Of a DNA stretch of 64,000 nucleotides, positions 39,883 through 49,890 are shown in pieces (the first letter of the stretch is position 1; every line of letters begins with the position of its first letter). The stretch is taken from assembly GCF_009765775.1 (NCBI RefSeq), contig NZ_LMUU01000158.1, forward strand, positions 119,032 through 183,031, given 5' to 3'. Below the pieces are notes generated by a model that saw nothing but the letters and a program-made list of their open reading frames with translations, was not told the DNA's origin and did not search any database. Origin of the DNA: Beijerinckia sp. L45 (lineage in GTDB: Bacteria; Pseudomonadota; Alphaproteobacteria; Rhizobiales; Beijerinckiaceae). A program made the position numbers and the translations under genes.

Positions 39883-40673
39883 ATAATCGACTCTACCACG
39901 CCGCCATCGACCCTGAGCGCCGCGCCGGTCGTGGCGGAGGCCTGGGTCGAGCATGCGTAGACCACCATGTTGGCCACCTCGTCCACGGTTGCCATGCGCT
40001 GGATGATCGAGGTCGGTCGCTTTGCTTTGACGAAGGCGGTGCCGACGTCTTCGATCGATTTGCCTTCGGCCTTCGCCGTGTCGGCCAGCATCGCCTCGAC
40101 GCCTTCCGACATCGTCGGGCCGGGTAGCACGGCATTGACCGTGACGCCGGTGCCGCGCGCCAGTTTGGCGAGGCCGCGGGAGAGGCCGAGCACCGCCGTC
40201 TTGGTGAAGCCGTAGTGCAGCATGTCGTCGGGGATATTGATGCCGGATTCCGAGGACAGGAAAATCACTCTACCCCAGCCGTGCTCCATCATGCGTTTCA
40301 TGTAGGCCCGCGAGAGGCGGACGCCGGACATGACGTTGGTTTGGAAGAACCGCTCCCATTCGGCATCGGGGATTTCGAAGAACGGCTTAGGCCCGTAGAT
40401 GCCGACGTTGTTCACGAGAATGTCCGTCGCCGGGACGGCCTCGACCAGCGCGGCGCAGCCATCCGCCGTTGCAAGGTCGGCCACAACTGACGTCAAGGTC
40501 GCGGCGGGAGCCCGGTCCTGCAGAGCGGCGAGCGCTTTCTTCAAGGTGTCGGCTTTGCGCCCATTCAACACGACCGAGGCCCCGGCCTCCGCCAAGCCGA
40601 CGGCGCAGGCGAAGCCGATGCCCTCGGTCGAGCCGGTGACGACGGCAGTCTTTCCTGTAAGGTCGATGTTCAT
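39879..40673 (-). CDS. Short-chain dehydrogenase/reductase
   Basis: A 264-residue Rossmann-fold oxidoreductase. Cofactor motif TGSTEGIG is at residues 14-21; the NNVGIYG block, catalytic Ser in IFLSSESG and YGFTK follow. The C terminus ends [11 protein letters not shown]. Its substrate cannot be read from the sequence; members of this subgroup are annotated as oxidoreductases of unspecified alcohols or 3-ketoacyl compounds. It has its own upstream region and ends tail-to-tail with ruvB, so no operon partner suggests a role. Confidence 0.85.
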   Translation of the reverse strand: MNIDLTGKTAVVTGSTEGIGFACAVGLAEAGASVVLNGRKADTLKKALAALQDRAPAATLTSVVADLATADGCAALVEAVPATDILVNNVGIYGPKPFFEIPDAEWERFFQTNVMSGVRLSRAYMKRMMEHGWGRVIFLSSESGINIPDDMLHYGFTKTAVLGLSRGLAKLARGTGVTVNAVLPGPTMSEGVEAMLADTAKAEGKSIEDVGTAFVKAKRPTSIIQRMATVDEVANMVVYACSTQASATTGAALRVDGGVVESII

Positions 40674-40875
40674 CCGAAGCCCCTGTGTTCAGCGTCTCGC
40701 GCAGACATAGGGCGATCCGTGGCGCGCAGGAAGGCGCACTCGAACCGCGGCGCGAGTTCTCGCAAAACTGGCAAACAGATGCGTAGCAAACCGATCGCCA
40801 CAAATAGTTAGCGGCCGCAGCGGAGACCGGTATAGAACCATTCCAAAAATCACCTCACTTGTGCGGGCAGCCCGA

Positions 40876-41616
40876 ATGTCATCGTCAGGAAATCGAACCA
40901 ACCGCCGCGACTTGCTGAAGGGGACCGCTGCGCTTGCCCCGATCGTCGCGCTTGCGGGCTCTCGCGCCCTGGCGGACGGACGCATCAAGCATGACGACTG
41001 GGCGAGCAGCGCACCAGCGCCGGCTCACCCAACGACTGCCGATTACAAGCCCACCTTCTTCACTGCCGACGAGTACGCCTTTCTCATCGCGGCCTGTTCG
41101 CGGCTCATCCCACAGGACGAGCATGGTCCCGGCGCGACGGAACTTGGTGTGCCGCAGTATATCGACCGTCAGATGGTCACGCCCTGGGCCGATGGCGGCA
41201 TCTGGTACATGCAGGGACCGTTTTTTCCGGCCAAGCCGGAGTTCGGCTACCAGGCCTCGCTGACGCCGAAGCAGCAATTCCAGCAAGGCATCAAGGCGAT
41301 CGACGCCCTGTGCCAGAAGCAGTTCCAGAAGCCATTCGCCGGTCTGGCGCCGACGCAGCAGGACGACCTGCTCAAGGGCATCGAGAAAGGCACCGTCAGC
41401 TCGCCGGATTTGCCGCTCAAGACGTTCTTCACCAGCTTCCTGCTGAAGACGGTGATGGAAGGCTATTTTTGCGATCCGATGTACGGCGGCAACAAGGACA
41501 TGGCCGCCTGGACGATGATCGCCTATCCCGGCGTGCGCGCCGATTATCTCGAATGGGTCGGGGAGGCCAAGCCCTACCCCTACGGCCCCGTCAGCATGTA
41601 TGGAGCGCGCGGCTGA
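40876..41616 (+). CDS. Small (Tat-signal) subunit of FAD-dependent sugar/polyol dehydrogenase, gluconate 2-dehydrogenase subunit 3 family
   Basis: A 246-residue protein that begins with a twin-arginine leader (NRRDLLKGTAALAP, then ALA near residue 34), fitting folded export of its FAD-bearing partner. The rest matches the gluconate 2-dehydrogenase subunit 3 family: FFTADEYAFLIAACSRLIPQ, and near the end the FCDPMYGGNKDMAAW region. The frame opens at GTG 40861, but ATG 40876 is the simpler start. The stop overlaps the GMC gene by one base. The family chaperones or anchors the large flavoprotein. Confidence 0.9.
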   Translation: MSSSGNRTNRRDLLKGTAALAPIVALAGSRALADGRIKHDDWASSAPAPAHPTTADYKPTFFTADEYAFLIAACSRLIPQDEHGPGATELGVPQYIDRQMVTPWADGGIWYMQGPFFPAKPEFGYQASLTPKQQFQQGIKAIDALCQKQFQKPFAGLAPTQQDDLLKGIEKGTVSSPDLPLKTFFTSFLLKTVMEGYFCDPMYGGNKDMAAWTMIAYPGVRADYLEWVGEAKPYPYGPVSMYGARG

Positions 41617-43391
41617 TGGCCACCGTGAACAAACCCGTCGACGTCGTCATCGTCGGCTTCGGCTGGACCGGCGCGATCATGGCGATGGAATTGGCGCAGA
41701 CCGGCCTCAGCGTCCTCGCTCTCGAACGCGGCAAGGATCAGGACACGGTTCCCGACTTCGCCTATCCCAAGGTGGTCGACGAGATCGCGCAGTCGGCGCG
41801 CAACGGCCTGCTGCAGAACCTGTCGCAGACGACGGTCACGATCCGCCACGACAAGAACGATCGTGCTCTGCCGTACCGCCAGATCGGCTCGTTCAAGCCG
41901 GGCACCGGCGTCGGCGGCGCCGGCATCCACTGGTCGGGCGTCCATTCCCGCGTGATGCCGGACGAGCTGCGGATGAAGAGCCGCGTCATCGAACGCTATG
42001 GCGAAAAGTTCATCCCGCCGGACATGCAGCTGCAGGACTGGGGCATCACCTACGACGAGCTCGAGCCGCATTTCGACCGCTTCGAATATACCTGTGGCAC
42101 GTCCGGCAAGGCCGGCAACATCATGGGCAAGATCATCGAGGGCGGCAATCCGTTCGAGGGGCCGCGTTCGCGCGAATATCCGCTGCCGCCGCTGATCGAC
42201 CCGCCGACGAGCGTGCTGTTCGCCAAGGCGACGAAGGAGCTCGGCTACAAGCCGTTCGCGCTGCCGGCCTCGAACGCCTCGCGCCCTTACAAAAACCCCT
42301 ACGGCTGCCAGCTCGGACCGTGCAATTTCTGCGGCTTCTGCAGCGACTACGGCTGCATCAACTATTCGAAGGCCTCGCCGCAGACGACGATCCTGCCCGC
42401 GCTCTACCGCATGCCGAACTTTTCCTACCGCACCGAATGTCATGTCTTGAAAGTCAACACCGACTCGACGGGCAAGAAGGCGACCGGCGTCACCTATGTC
42501 GACGCCAAGGGCGCCGAGTTCGAACAGCCGGCCTCGATCGTGGTTCTCGCGGCGTTCCATCTGCACAACGTGCGGCTGATGATGACGTCCAAGATCGGGC
42601 AGATCTACAATCCCGATACCGGCGAAGGCACGGTCGGGCGCAACTTCTGCTATCAGATGATCGATAGCGTGAACCTGTTCTTCGACAACAAAACCTACAT
42701 CAACCAGTTCATGGGCGCAGGCGGCGTCGGTCAGGAAATCGAAGAATACATGGCCGACAACTTCGACCATGGGCCGGAAAACTTCATCGGCGGCGGCGTG
42801 ATCTGGGGCCGCCAGACCGGCAACGGACCGGTGCGCGGCATTCCCGTGCCGAAGGGCACGCCGACCTGGGGCAGCGGCTGGAAGCAGGCGGTGAAGGAGA
42901 ATTTTCTGCACACCGGCCGCATCGAGGCGCAGCTCAGCAACATGGCCTACAAGGGCTGCTTCCTCGATCTCGATCCGACCTACAAGGACGTCTACGGCAC
43001 GCCGATGCTGCGGATGACGCTCAACTGGCAGGACAACGACCTGCGCATGTCGGAATTCTTCGGCAAAAAGCTCGACGCGATCGGCAAGGCGATGGGCGCG
43101 ACGTCGATGTCGGGGCGCGTGCTGAAGCGCGGCGACAGTTGGGATACGCGCGCCTACCAGAGCACGCATATCAATGGCGGCACCGCGATGGGCGCCGATC
43201 CCAAGACCAGCGTGGTCAACAAGTACCTGCAGAGCTGGGACGTCTCGAACCTGTTCGTTCTCGGCGCCAACGTGTTTGCCCACGGCATTGGCTACAACCC
43301 CACCGGCCTCGTCGGCGCGCTGGCCTATTGGGCGGCCGCCAACATCCGCTCGACCTACCTGAAGAACCCCGGCCCGATGGTGCCGGTATGA
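41616..43391 (+). CDS. GMC family FAD dehydrogenase, large subunit
   Basis: A 591-residue flavoprotein of the glucose-methanol-choline family. The FAD-binding VIVGFGWTGAIMAMELA is near the N terminus and the GGTAMGADP and NPTGLVGALAYWAA blocks lie at the C terminus. A cysteine-rich segment CNFCGFCSDYGC resembles the iron-sulfur ligands of bacterial FAD-glucose dehydrogenases, which pass electrons to a cytochrome c partner. It has no signal peptide and would be exported in complex with the Tat-signal subunit. Start ATG 41616 overlaps the previous stop. The exact substrate (glucose, gluconate, sorbitol or another alcohol) is not visible. Confidence 0.92.
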   Translation: MATVNKPVDVVIVGFGWTGAIMAMELAQTGLSVLALERGKDQDTVPDFAYPKVVDEIAQSARNGLLQNLSQTTVTIRHDKNDRALPYRQIGSFKPGTGVGGAGIHWSGVHSRVMPDELRMKSRVIERYGEKFIPPDMQLQDWGITYDELEPHFDRFEYTCGTSGKAGNIMGKIIEGGNPFEGPRSREYPLPPLIDPPTSVLFAKATKELGYKPFALPASNASRPYKNPYGCQLGPCNFCGFCSDYGCINYSKASPQTTILPALYRMPNFSYRTECHVLKVNTDSTGKKATGVTYVDAKGAEFEQPASIVVLAAFHLHNVRLMMTSKIGQIYNPDTGEGTVGRNFCYQMIDSVNLFFDNKTYINQFMGAGGVGQEIEEYMADNFDHGPENFIGGGVIWGRQTGNGPVRGIPVPKGTPTWGSGWKQAVKENFLHTGRIEAQLSNMAYKGCFLDLDPTYKDVYGTPMLRMTLNWQDNDLRMSEFFGKKLDAIGKAMGATSMSGRVLKRGDSWDTRAYQSTHINGGTAMGADPKTSVVNKYLQSWDVSNLFVLGANVFAHGIGYNPTGLVGALAYWAAANIRSTYLKNPGPMVPV

Positions 43392-44767
43392 GCCGGATGC
43401 GAAACGGACTCCTCGGACTGTCGGCGCTCGTTGTGGTGGGTGTCGTCGCGGTGGCTGCGGTGGCCCTGCACAAGCCCGAGCCGCAGATTTCCGACGCGCT
43501 GGCGCAGCGCAAGCCCGACGTCACGCGCGGCGCCTATGTCGCCGTGCTCGGCGATTGCGTCGCCTGCCACACCAGCAAGGACGGCAAGCCGTTCGCCGGC
43601 GGCGTGCCGTTCGAGACGCCGGTCGGTACCGTCTATTCGTCCAACATCACGCCGGATAAGGACACCGGTATTGGGACCTACACGTTCCCGGACTTCGTCC
43701 GCCTGATGCGTTTCGGCGTGACGCCGAGCGGCGGCCGTGTCTACCCGGCAATGCCCTATACCGCCTATGCCAAGGTGTCGGACGAGGATCTGCAGGATCT
43801 GTTTGCCTACATGCAGCACGGCGTCACGGCCGAGAACGCGCCCTCGCGCAAGGACGGGATGACGTGGCCGCTGTCGATGCGTTGGCCGCTGGCGCTGTGG
43901 AACATCGCCTTCCACGACGACAGCCGCTTCGTCCCCGACGTGCCCAAGGACACAGCGTGGAATCGTGGTGCCTATCTCGTCCAGGGCCTCACCCATTGCG
44001 GCACCTGCCACACCCCGCGCGGAATCGCGCTGCAGGAGAAGGACGTCAACGGCACGAGCAATCTGTTCCTGTCGGGATCGGTGCTGGATGGCAGTTCGCC
44101 GATCAATCTGCGCGGTAACATCGGGGACGGACTCGGCCGCTGGAGCGTCGGCGACATCGCCGAGGTTCTGAAGACCGGCGTCAACATTCACTCCGCGATC
44201 GCCGGGCCGATGGCTGAAGTCGTCGAGCACAGCACCCAATATATGAGCGATGACGACGTGAAAGCCGTCGCGATCTACCTGAAGACGCTGCCGCCGGCGC
44301 CCGACGAGGGCAGGGCGACCTTCGCCGCCAGCGACGCGACGATCAAGACCGTCCTGGCCGGCAAGGAGACGTCGCCGGGCGGGCGGATGTTCATGGACAG
44401 CTGCGCCGCCTGCCATCGGGAATCCGGCAAGGGCGAGACGCTGGCCTTTCCGAAACTCGCCGGCAATCCGAGCGTGCTGAGCGCCGACCCGTCGTCACTG
44501 ATCGCGATCATCCTGAACGGCGCGCGTTTGCCGTCGACCGCCGGCGCCCCGACCGGCCTCGCCATGCCGCCGTTCGGCTGGCGCTACGGCGATGCCGATG
44601 TCGCGCAGCTCGCGAGTTTCGTCCGCGCCAGTTGGGGCAACGGCGCATCTGCCGTCACGGCGGACGAGGTCTCGAAGGTTCGGGCCAGGGTCGAGCCGTC
44701 GCGAGCCAAGGCTCAGCCGTTGGCGGCTTCGACCGACCGCGTGACGGCGGGCGCCGGATCGCGGTGA
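43388..44767 (+). CDS. Tri-haem cytochrome c subunit of the FAD dehydrogenase
   Basis: A 459-residue periplasmic cytochrome anchored by an N-terminal hydrophobic helix (about residues 7-27). Three CxxCH haem sites are present: CVACH, CGTCH and CAACH, each with a downstream axial Met in a sequence such as MPYTAY or MPPFGW. It takes electrons from the GMC subunit and delivers them to the quinone pool or terminal oxidase. The start overlaps the GMC stop by four bases, and an intrinsic terminator closes the operon. Confidence 0.94.
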   Translation: MSRMRNGLLGLSALVVVGVVAVAAVALHKPEPQISDALAQRKPDVTRGAYVAVLGDCVACHTSKDGKPFAGGVPFETPVGTVYSSNITPDKDTGIGTYTFPDFVRLMRFGVTPSGGRVYPAMPYTAYAKVSDEDLQDLFAYMQHGVTAENAPSRKDGMTWPLSMRWPLALWNIAFHDDSRFVPDVPKDTAWNRGAYLVQGLTHCGTCHTPRGIALQEKDVNGTSNLFLSGSVLDGSSPINLRGNIGDGLGRWSVGDIAEVLKTGVNIHSAIAGPMAEVVEHSTQYMSDDDVKAVAIYLKTLPPAPDEGRATFAASDATIKTVLAGKETSPGGRMFMDSCAACHRESGKGETLAFPKLAGNPSVLSADPSSLIAIILNGARLPSTAGAPTGLAMPPFGWRYGDADVAQLASFVRASWGNGASAVTADEVSKVRARVEPSRAKAQPLAASTDRVTAGAGSR

Positions 44768-44782
44768 GACCGAACTGAATCG

Positions 44783-44822
44783 AAAAGGGTGCGTCCGCTT
44801 CGCAGCGGCGCACCCTTTTTTA
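44783..44822 (+). terminator. Intrinsic terminator of the FAD dehydrogenase operon
   Basis: AAAAGGGTGCG (44783-44793) pairs with CGCACCCTTTT, with an inner CCGCT/AGCGG stem around TTCGC; a T run follows. Confidence 0.9.
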
Positions 44823-44888
44823 TATGATCATCGTCATGTCGATATCCGGGCGCGCCAGCTGCTGCCGCGCCCCGGGATCGGGAAGCGG

Positions 44889-45266
44889 TTAGCGCTCCTC
44901 GTCGCTCTCGATGTCGCCGTCGATGAGATCCGAGACGTCGTCGCCGTCGTCCTCTTCTTCCAGGAACGTGTCGTCGGCAGCCTCGTCCTCGACTTCGTCG
45001 TCGGCATCGTCATCGACGACGGCCGCGACGACCTTGTCCTCGTCGGCATCGGCCTCTTCGAGCGGCACGAGTTCGGCGCCGGCATCGGATTCGACTTCAT
45101 CGTCGTCGGCGACCGGCGCGGCGCGGGCGGCGGCGCGGGCTGAAAGCGGCGTCGGCTGGAAGATCGTACCGCACTTCGGGCAGACGATCGGATCCTTGTG
45201 CAGATCGAAGAATTTTGCGCTGCAGTTGAGGCACTGATGCTTGCCGCCAAGATCGGGTTTTGGCAC
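44889..45266 (-). CDS. TIGR02300 family (FYDLN acid) zinc-ribbon protein
   Basis: A 125-residue protein with an N-terminal zinc ribbon (CLNC and CPKC flanking AKFFDLHKDP) and an unusually acidic C-terminal half, more than half Asp and Glu. This family is alphaproteobacterial and has no known function. The open frame extends to 45383, but the family begins near PKPDLGGKHQC, so I chose GTG at 45266; AAAGG precedes it by nine bases. It is divergent from aroA, a gene order common in the order. Confidence 0.88.
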   Translation of the reverse strand: MPKPDLGGKHQCLNCSAKFFDLHKDPIVCPKCGTIFQPTPLSARAAARAAPVADDDEVESDAGAELVPLEEADADEDKVVAAVVDDDADDEVEDEAADDTFLEEEDDGDDVSDLIDGDIESDEER

Positions 45267-45478
45267 GGAGACGAACCTTTGAAACGGAGTGGTCGCACCC
45301 AGTTGGGGCGCCATGCATGAACCATGTGTGGGCGGGTCGGTAGTGGTGGCCGGCCTTGCTGTCAAATGGAAGTTTCGGCCCAACTCGATTTGTCTGGCCA
45401 GCCGCCCTCTGATGACAGGTCACGACGTGCATGCTACGGCGGCCATCGACACCTGTCTTGAACGCGCTTGGAACATTG

Positions 45479-46828
45479 GTGACATCTCCACAGATCATCG
45501 CGCCCGCTGCCGCAGCCCTGCGCGCGGAGCCGTCCGGCCCGCTCCGTGGTCGCATCCGGCCCCCTGGCGACAAGTCGATCTCGCACCGCTCGATGATTTT
45601 TGGCCTGCTCAGCGTCGGCGAGACGCGGGTCGACGGCCTTCTGGAAGGCGATGACGTGCTGCGAACCGCCGAGGCCTGCCGGGCGCTCGGCGCCACGATC
45701 GGCCGCGACGGGTCATCTTGGCTGGTTCGCGGCACCGGCATCGGGTCTCTGCTTGCCCCGCGGCGCACCCTCGATTTCGGCAATGCCGGCACAGGCTCCC
45801 GGCTGATGCTGGGTGTCGTCGGCGGTCACCCGATCCAGGCGCGCTTCGACGGTGATGCGTCGCTGCGCAAGCGGCCGATGCGGCGCATTCTCGATCCGCT
45901 CGCGTTGATGGGCGTGACGGTTCTGGAGCAGGCCGAAGGCGGCCGCTGCCCGATTCTCATTCAGGGCACGGCCGAGCCGACGCCGATCGAATACCGCACG
46001 CCTGTCGCTTCGGCCCAGATCAAGTCGGCCATTCTATTCGCCGGCCTGAACTCGCCCGGCCGCACCACGGTCATCGAGACCGAGGCGAGCCGCGATCACA
46101 CCGAAAAAATGCTGGCCTTTTTCGGCGCTGACGTCACCGTCGAGCTGTTCGGCGAGGCCGGACGCAAGGTCACGCTGCAGGGGCGGCCGGAGCTTTGCGC
46201 CAGCCATGTCGTCGTGCCGGTCGACCCATCGTCCGCCGCATTTGCCATCGTCGCGGCACTGATCGTGCCTAAGTCCGACGTGGTGGTCGAGGGCGTGATG
46301 ATGAACCCGTTGCGGATTGGCTTGATCACGACGCTCCTCGAAATGGGAGCCTCGATCGAGATTTTGGACCGCCGAGTCGAAGGTGGCGAGGATGTCGCCG
46401 ATCTCCGGGTCAGGGCCTCGGCGCTCACTGGAGTCGACGTGCCCGCCGCGCGCGCGCCGTCGATGATCGACGAATACCCGATCCTGGCCGTCGCTGCGGC
46501 GTTCGCCACGGGCACAACCCGCATGCGTGGGCTTCACGAGCTTCGGGTCAAGGAATCGGATCGCCTCGCGGCGGTCGCCGCCGGCCTTGCGGAAGCCGGC
46601 GTGCGGCACGTCGTCGAGGGTGACGACCTGTTGGTTGAAGGGGGCTCCGGCGATGTCCGCGGCGGCGGCGTCGCGGTCACCCACCTCGATCACCGCATCG
46701 CGATGAGCTTCCTCTGTCTCGGCTTCGCGTCGCAAAAACCGATGGCCATCGACGATGAGCATATGATCGCCACCAGCTATCCCGGCTTCAAGGCCGATAT
46801 GACCCGTTTGGGAGCACGCTTCGCATGA
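45479..46828 (+). CDS. aroA: 3-phosphoshikimate 1-carboxyvinyltransferase (EPSP synthase)
   Basis: Sixth step of the shikimate pathway. Conserved sequence: [13 protein letters not shown] near the N terminus, [12 protein letters not shown], the [13 protein letters not shown] stretch, [15 protein letters not shown] and RVKESDRL. The active-site variant GNAGTGSR and overall sequence fit the class II alphaproteobacterial enzymes. With GTG 45479 the protein is 449 residues, the usual length; the frame also opens at ATG 45431, which would add 16 non-conserved residues. cmk follows with a four-base overlap. Confidence 0.95.
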   Translation: MTSPQIIAPAAAALRAEPSGPLRGRIRPPGDKSISHRSMIFGLLSVGETRVDGLLEGDDVLRTAEACRALGATIGRDGSSWLVRGTGIGSLLAPRRTLDFGNAGTGSRLMLGVVGGHPIQARFDGDASLRKRPMRRILDPLALMGVTVLEQAEGGRCPILIQGTAEPTPIEYRTPVASAQIKSAILFAGLNSPGRTTVIETEASRDHTEKMLAFFGADVTVELFGEAGRKVTLQGRPELCASHVVVPVDPSSAAFAIVAALIVPKSDVVVEGVMMNPLRIGLITTLLEMGASIEILDRRVEGGEDVADLRVRASALTGVDVPAARAPSMIDEYPILAVAAAFATGTTRMRGLHELRVKESDRLAAVAAGLAEAGVRHVVEGDDLLVEGGSGDVRGGGVAVTHLDHRIAMSFLCLGFASQKPMAIDDEHMIATSYPGFKADMTRLGARFA

Positions 46829-47481
46829 TCATCGCGATCGACGGGCCCGCCGCGTCCGGCAAGGGCACGATCGCCCGACGCCTGGCCGAAGCATTCGGGC
46901 TGCCGCATCTCGACACCGGACTGCTGTATCGCGCGACGGCGCGTGCCGTCCTCGATGGCGGCGGCGACATCAACGATCTTGCCGCGGCGGTCTCGGCGGC
47001 GCGCGGCCTCGGGCTGATGGACTTCGACGAGACCAAGCTGCGCGGCAAGGACATGGGTGAGGCGGCGTCGATCGTGGCGTCGATGCCGGCGGTGCGCGCC
47101 GTGTTGGTCGATGCGCAACGCAGCTTCGCCGGCCGGCAGTCCGGCGCCGTGCTCGACGGCCGCGACATCGGGACGGTGATCTGCCCCCGGGCGGACGCCA
47201 AGATTTTCGTAGTTGCCGACGCCGAGGTTCGCGCCCAGCGCCGATCGCTCGAGCTGCGCAAGCGGGGCGAGGCCGCGGATTACGACGCCGTGCTCGCCGA
47301 CATCCGCCGCCGCGACGAACGGGATCTCGGCCGCAGCACCGCACCCCTGAAACTTGCGGCCGACGCGGTGGTGCTCGACACGACCAAGCTCGACATCGAG
47401 GGCGCCGTCTCGGCCGCCGTGGCGCTGGTGATGGCCAAGACGCCGGCGGCCCCGCTCAACCGCCAAGCCGGCCAGGGCTGA
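46825..47481 (+). CDS. cmk: Cytidylate kinase
   Basis: A 218-residue (d)CMP kinase with P-loop [14 protein letters not shown], the CMP-binding [23 protein letters not shown] and the lid [15 protein letters not shown] 46825 overlaps the aroA stop; the aroA-cmk order is conserved in many bacteria. The channel gene follows with a one-base overlap. Confidence 0.96.
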   Translation: MIIAIDGPAASGKGTIARRLAEAFGLPHLDTGLLYRATARAVLDGGGDINDLAAAVSAARGLGLMDFDETKLRGKDMGEAASIVASMPAVRAVLVDAQRSFAGRQSGAVLDGRDIGTVICPRADAKIFVVADAEVRAQRRSLELRKRGEAADYDAVLADIRRRDERDLGRSTAPLKLAADAVVLDTTKLDIEGAVSAAVALVMAKTPAAPLNRQAGQG

Positions 47482-48386
47482 TGGACGAGGCGCCGGTTCC
47501 CCCTTCGCGCCGAAGACGGGACAAGGCGCCGCCCGTCAGCTTCCGCCTTGGGGCGATGGATTTCGTCCAGACCGGCGTTGCGCGCTTCGACTGGCACGAC
47601 CCCTATTACATCGCGGTGTCGCTGAGCTGGCGCGCCTTTTTCCTGCTGTTCCTCACGGCGGAGCTGACGATCAACACTTTGTTCGCGCTGTTTTATCTGG
47701 CCGCGCCAGGCTGCGTCGCCAACGCCCGGCCGGGCGCTTTCACCGACGTGTTCTTCTTTTCGCTCGAGACGCTGGCCACCGTCGGCTACGGGGTGATGGC
47801 GCCCGCCACCACCTATGGCCACATCGTCTCGGGTGTCGAAATCGTCACCGGCATGGCCTTCACGGCGATCATGACGGGCTTGCTCTTCGTGCGCTTTTCC
47901 AAACCGAAGGCGCGGATTCTCTATGCCGACAACCCGATCGTCACGATGCACAATGGCAAGCCGACGCTGATGCTGCGGCTCGGCAATGCCCGCACCAACG
48001 TGTTGACCAACGCGCGCTTCACCTTGCACAGCCTGACCACGCAGGTGTCCGAGGAGGGCCACCGGCAGCGCTCGATCATCGAGCTGCCGCTGATCCGCCC
48101 TCAGGTACCGATCTTCGCGATCCTCCTGACGCTGATGCACGTGATCGACGAGGCGAGCCCGCTTCACGGTCTCGACGCCGAAAGCATCGTGGAAGAGGAC
48201 GTGCGGTTCTTCATGACGCTGATGGCGCGCGACCATGCCACCGGCCAGGAGGTGTCGGACCTGCGCACCTACCACGGCCGCGATGTCCGCTTTGGCATGC
48301 GTTATGCCGACGCGATCCGATCCGGCGCAGATAACCGGACGACCGCCGACTACAGTCTGATCGGCGCCTTGGAAGCAGACAGGTAA
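47481..48386 (+). CDS. Inward-rectifier-type potassium channel (KirBac family)
   Basis: A 301-residue ion channel: an amphipathic slide helix, outer membrane helix (about residues 48-75), pore helix with selectivity filter TVGYG near residue 100 in ETLATVGYGVMAP, inner helix (about 108-137), then a cytoplasmic immunoglobulin-like domain (YADNPIVTMHNGKPTLMLRLGN onward). The family conducts K+ in both directions with inward preference. It starts inside the cmk stop, so it is probably transcribed with aroA-cmk. Confidence 0.92.
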   Translation: MDEAPVPPSRRRRDKAPPVSFRLGAMDFVQTGVARFDWHDPYYIAVSLSWRAFFLLFLTAELTINTLFALFYLAAPGCVANARPGAFTDVFFFSLETLATVGYGVMAPATTYGHIVSGVEIVTGMAFTAIMTGLLFVRFSKPKARILYADNPIVTMHNGKPTLMLRLGNARTNVLTNARFTLHSLTTQVSEEGHRQRSIIELPLIRPQVPIFAILLTLMHVIDEASPLHGLDAESIVEEDVRFFMTLMARDHATGQEVSDLRTYHGRDVRFGMRYADAIRSGADNRTTADYSLIGALEADR

Positions 48387-48405
48387 TTGGGAAGCAGATA
48401 GGTAA
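48371..48405. repeat. Short tandem duplication at the channel/hydrolase junction
   Basis: GGAAGCAGACAGGTAA (48371-48386) recurs as GGAAGCAGATAGGTAA (48390-48405), a 16-base copy with one mismatch and a 19-base period. The first copy contains the channel's last codons and stop; the second ends three bases before the ATG of the next gene and supplies its AGG. Confidence 0.85.
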
Positions 48406-48407
48406 AA

Positions 48408-49655
48408 ATGTCCAACTTGCAGATCGACCCGCAGCGCCTGTGGGACAGCCTGATGGATACGGCCCGCGTCGGCGGCTTGCCCGGCGGCGGTATCGCACGG
48501 CTCACCCTGACCCAAGACGACAAGACGATCCGCGACTGGTTTCGCGGCGAGGTCGAGGCGCTCGGCATGACCGTCACCGTGGACGACATGGGCAACATGT
48601 TCGCGCTCCGCGCCGGGCTCGACCCGAGCCTTCCGCCGATCGCCATCGGCAGCCATCTCGACACCCAGCCGACCGGTGGCAAGTTCGACGGCAATCTCGG
48701 CGTTCTTGCCGGGTTGGAAGTGATGCGCACCTTGCAGGCGACGGGCTACGTGACCCGCGCCCCCTTGATGCTGGTCAACTGGACCAACGAGGAGGGCGCG
48801 CGCTTCCTGCCGGCGATGCTCGGCTCCGGCGTCTATGCCGGCGCCTACACCCAGGACTTCGCCTATAACCGGACCGACCCGGACGGTGTCCGCTTCGAGG
48901 ACGCGCTCGACGGCATCGCGTACCGTGGCCCGGTCGCCGCCGGCGCGGTGCCGCTGGGCGCGATGTTCGAACTGCACATCGAACAAGGACCAATCCTCGA
49001 AGCCGAAAAAACCATTATTGGCGTCGTCCAAGGGGTCCAGGGCATGCGCTGGTTCGACATCACTCTGACCGGCCAGGCGTCGCACACCGGCACCACGCCG
49101 ATGCATCTTCGCCGCAACGCCTTGCTCGGGGCGGCGCGCCTGATCCAGGACGTCGATGCGATCGCCCTGGCTCATGCGCCGACCGCCGTCGGGACGGTGG
49201 GCTTTCTCGTGGTCTCGCCGAACTCTTATAATGTCATCCCAGGCGAGGTGGCCCTGACCGTCGACCTGCGCGACCCCGATGCCGGCGTGCTGGAAGCGAT
49301 GGAGTCCGCCCTCGAGACCGCCGTCGCAGCGATCCGCCAGGATTTTGGACTTGAGGTAGCGGTCAAGCCGGTCGCCCGGACCGCTCCGGTGGTCTTCGAT
49401 GCCGGATGTATCGCGGCTGTCCGCCATGCCGCGCAGAAGTCCGGCTATTCGACCCGCGACATCGTCTCGGGTGCGGGACACGACGCAGTCCATGCCGCCG
49501 CCGTCATGCCGACGACGATGATTTTCGTGCCCAGCGCCGGCGGCCTCAGCCACAACGAGGCCGAATTCACCGATCAGGGCGAGTGCGGTGCCGGCGCTCA
49601 GGTGCTGCTCGACGCGGTGCTGCACTATGATTCCCGCGCCGAGGCCGCGAATTGA
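48408..49655 (+). CDS. M20 family Zn-dependent amidohydrolase (N-carbamoyl-L-amino acid hydrolase / allantoate amidohydrolase group)
   Basis: A 415-residue metallohydrolase. Metal ligands are visible in GSHLDTQPTGGKFDGNLGV, in TNEEGARF and in the later histidine motifs (ELHIEQGP; SGAGHDAVHAA). LTGQASHTGTTPM is the dimerisation-domain signature of this hydantoinase/carbamoylase group. Members cleave N-carbamoyl amino acids, ureidopropionate or allantoate; the sequence does not choose among them. The ATG at 48408 is preceded by the AGG of the tandem repeat. It is separate in function from the aroA-cmk-channel genes before it. Confidence 0.9.
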   Translation: MSNLQIDPQRLWDSLMDTARVGGLPGGGIARLTLTQDDKTIRDWFRGEVEALGMTVTVDDMGNMFALRAGLDPSLPPIAIGSHLDTQPTGGKFDGNLGVLAGLEVMRTLQATGYVTRAPLMLVNWTNEEGARFLPAMLGSGVYAGAYTQDFAYNRTDPDGVRFEDALDGIAYRGPVAAGAVPLGAMFELHIEQGPILEAEKTIIGVVQGVQGMRWFDITLTGQASHTGTTPMHLRRNALLGAARLIQDVDAIALAHAPTAVGTVGFLVVSPNSYNVIPGEVALTVDLRDPDAGVLEAMESALETAVAAIRQDFGLEVAVKPVARTAPVVFDAGCIAAVRHAAQKSGYSTRDIVSGAGHDAVHAAAVMPTTMIFVPSAGGLSHNEAEFTDQGECGAGAQVLLDAVLHYDSRAEAAN

Positions 49656-49890
49656 CAAGCTGAGGCCTCAATCCTATCTCTGCGCGAGCTGCGGAGAGCG
49701 GGCCGCGTCACGCCGCGCGTCCGCTTTTCCGATCGCGGTCCTCTCGGACGCGCCGGTGTTTGCGGGCTGCGGTCTTTAAAAAAGCGACGCTTCTGACCAT
49801 GTGCCGAATGCGGGACAGACCGGGCGTTGCCCGCTATAGGTCCGTCACGCGTTCACGCAACCGGCTCGTTTCGCCGGAAAGGTTTCTTCG

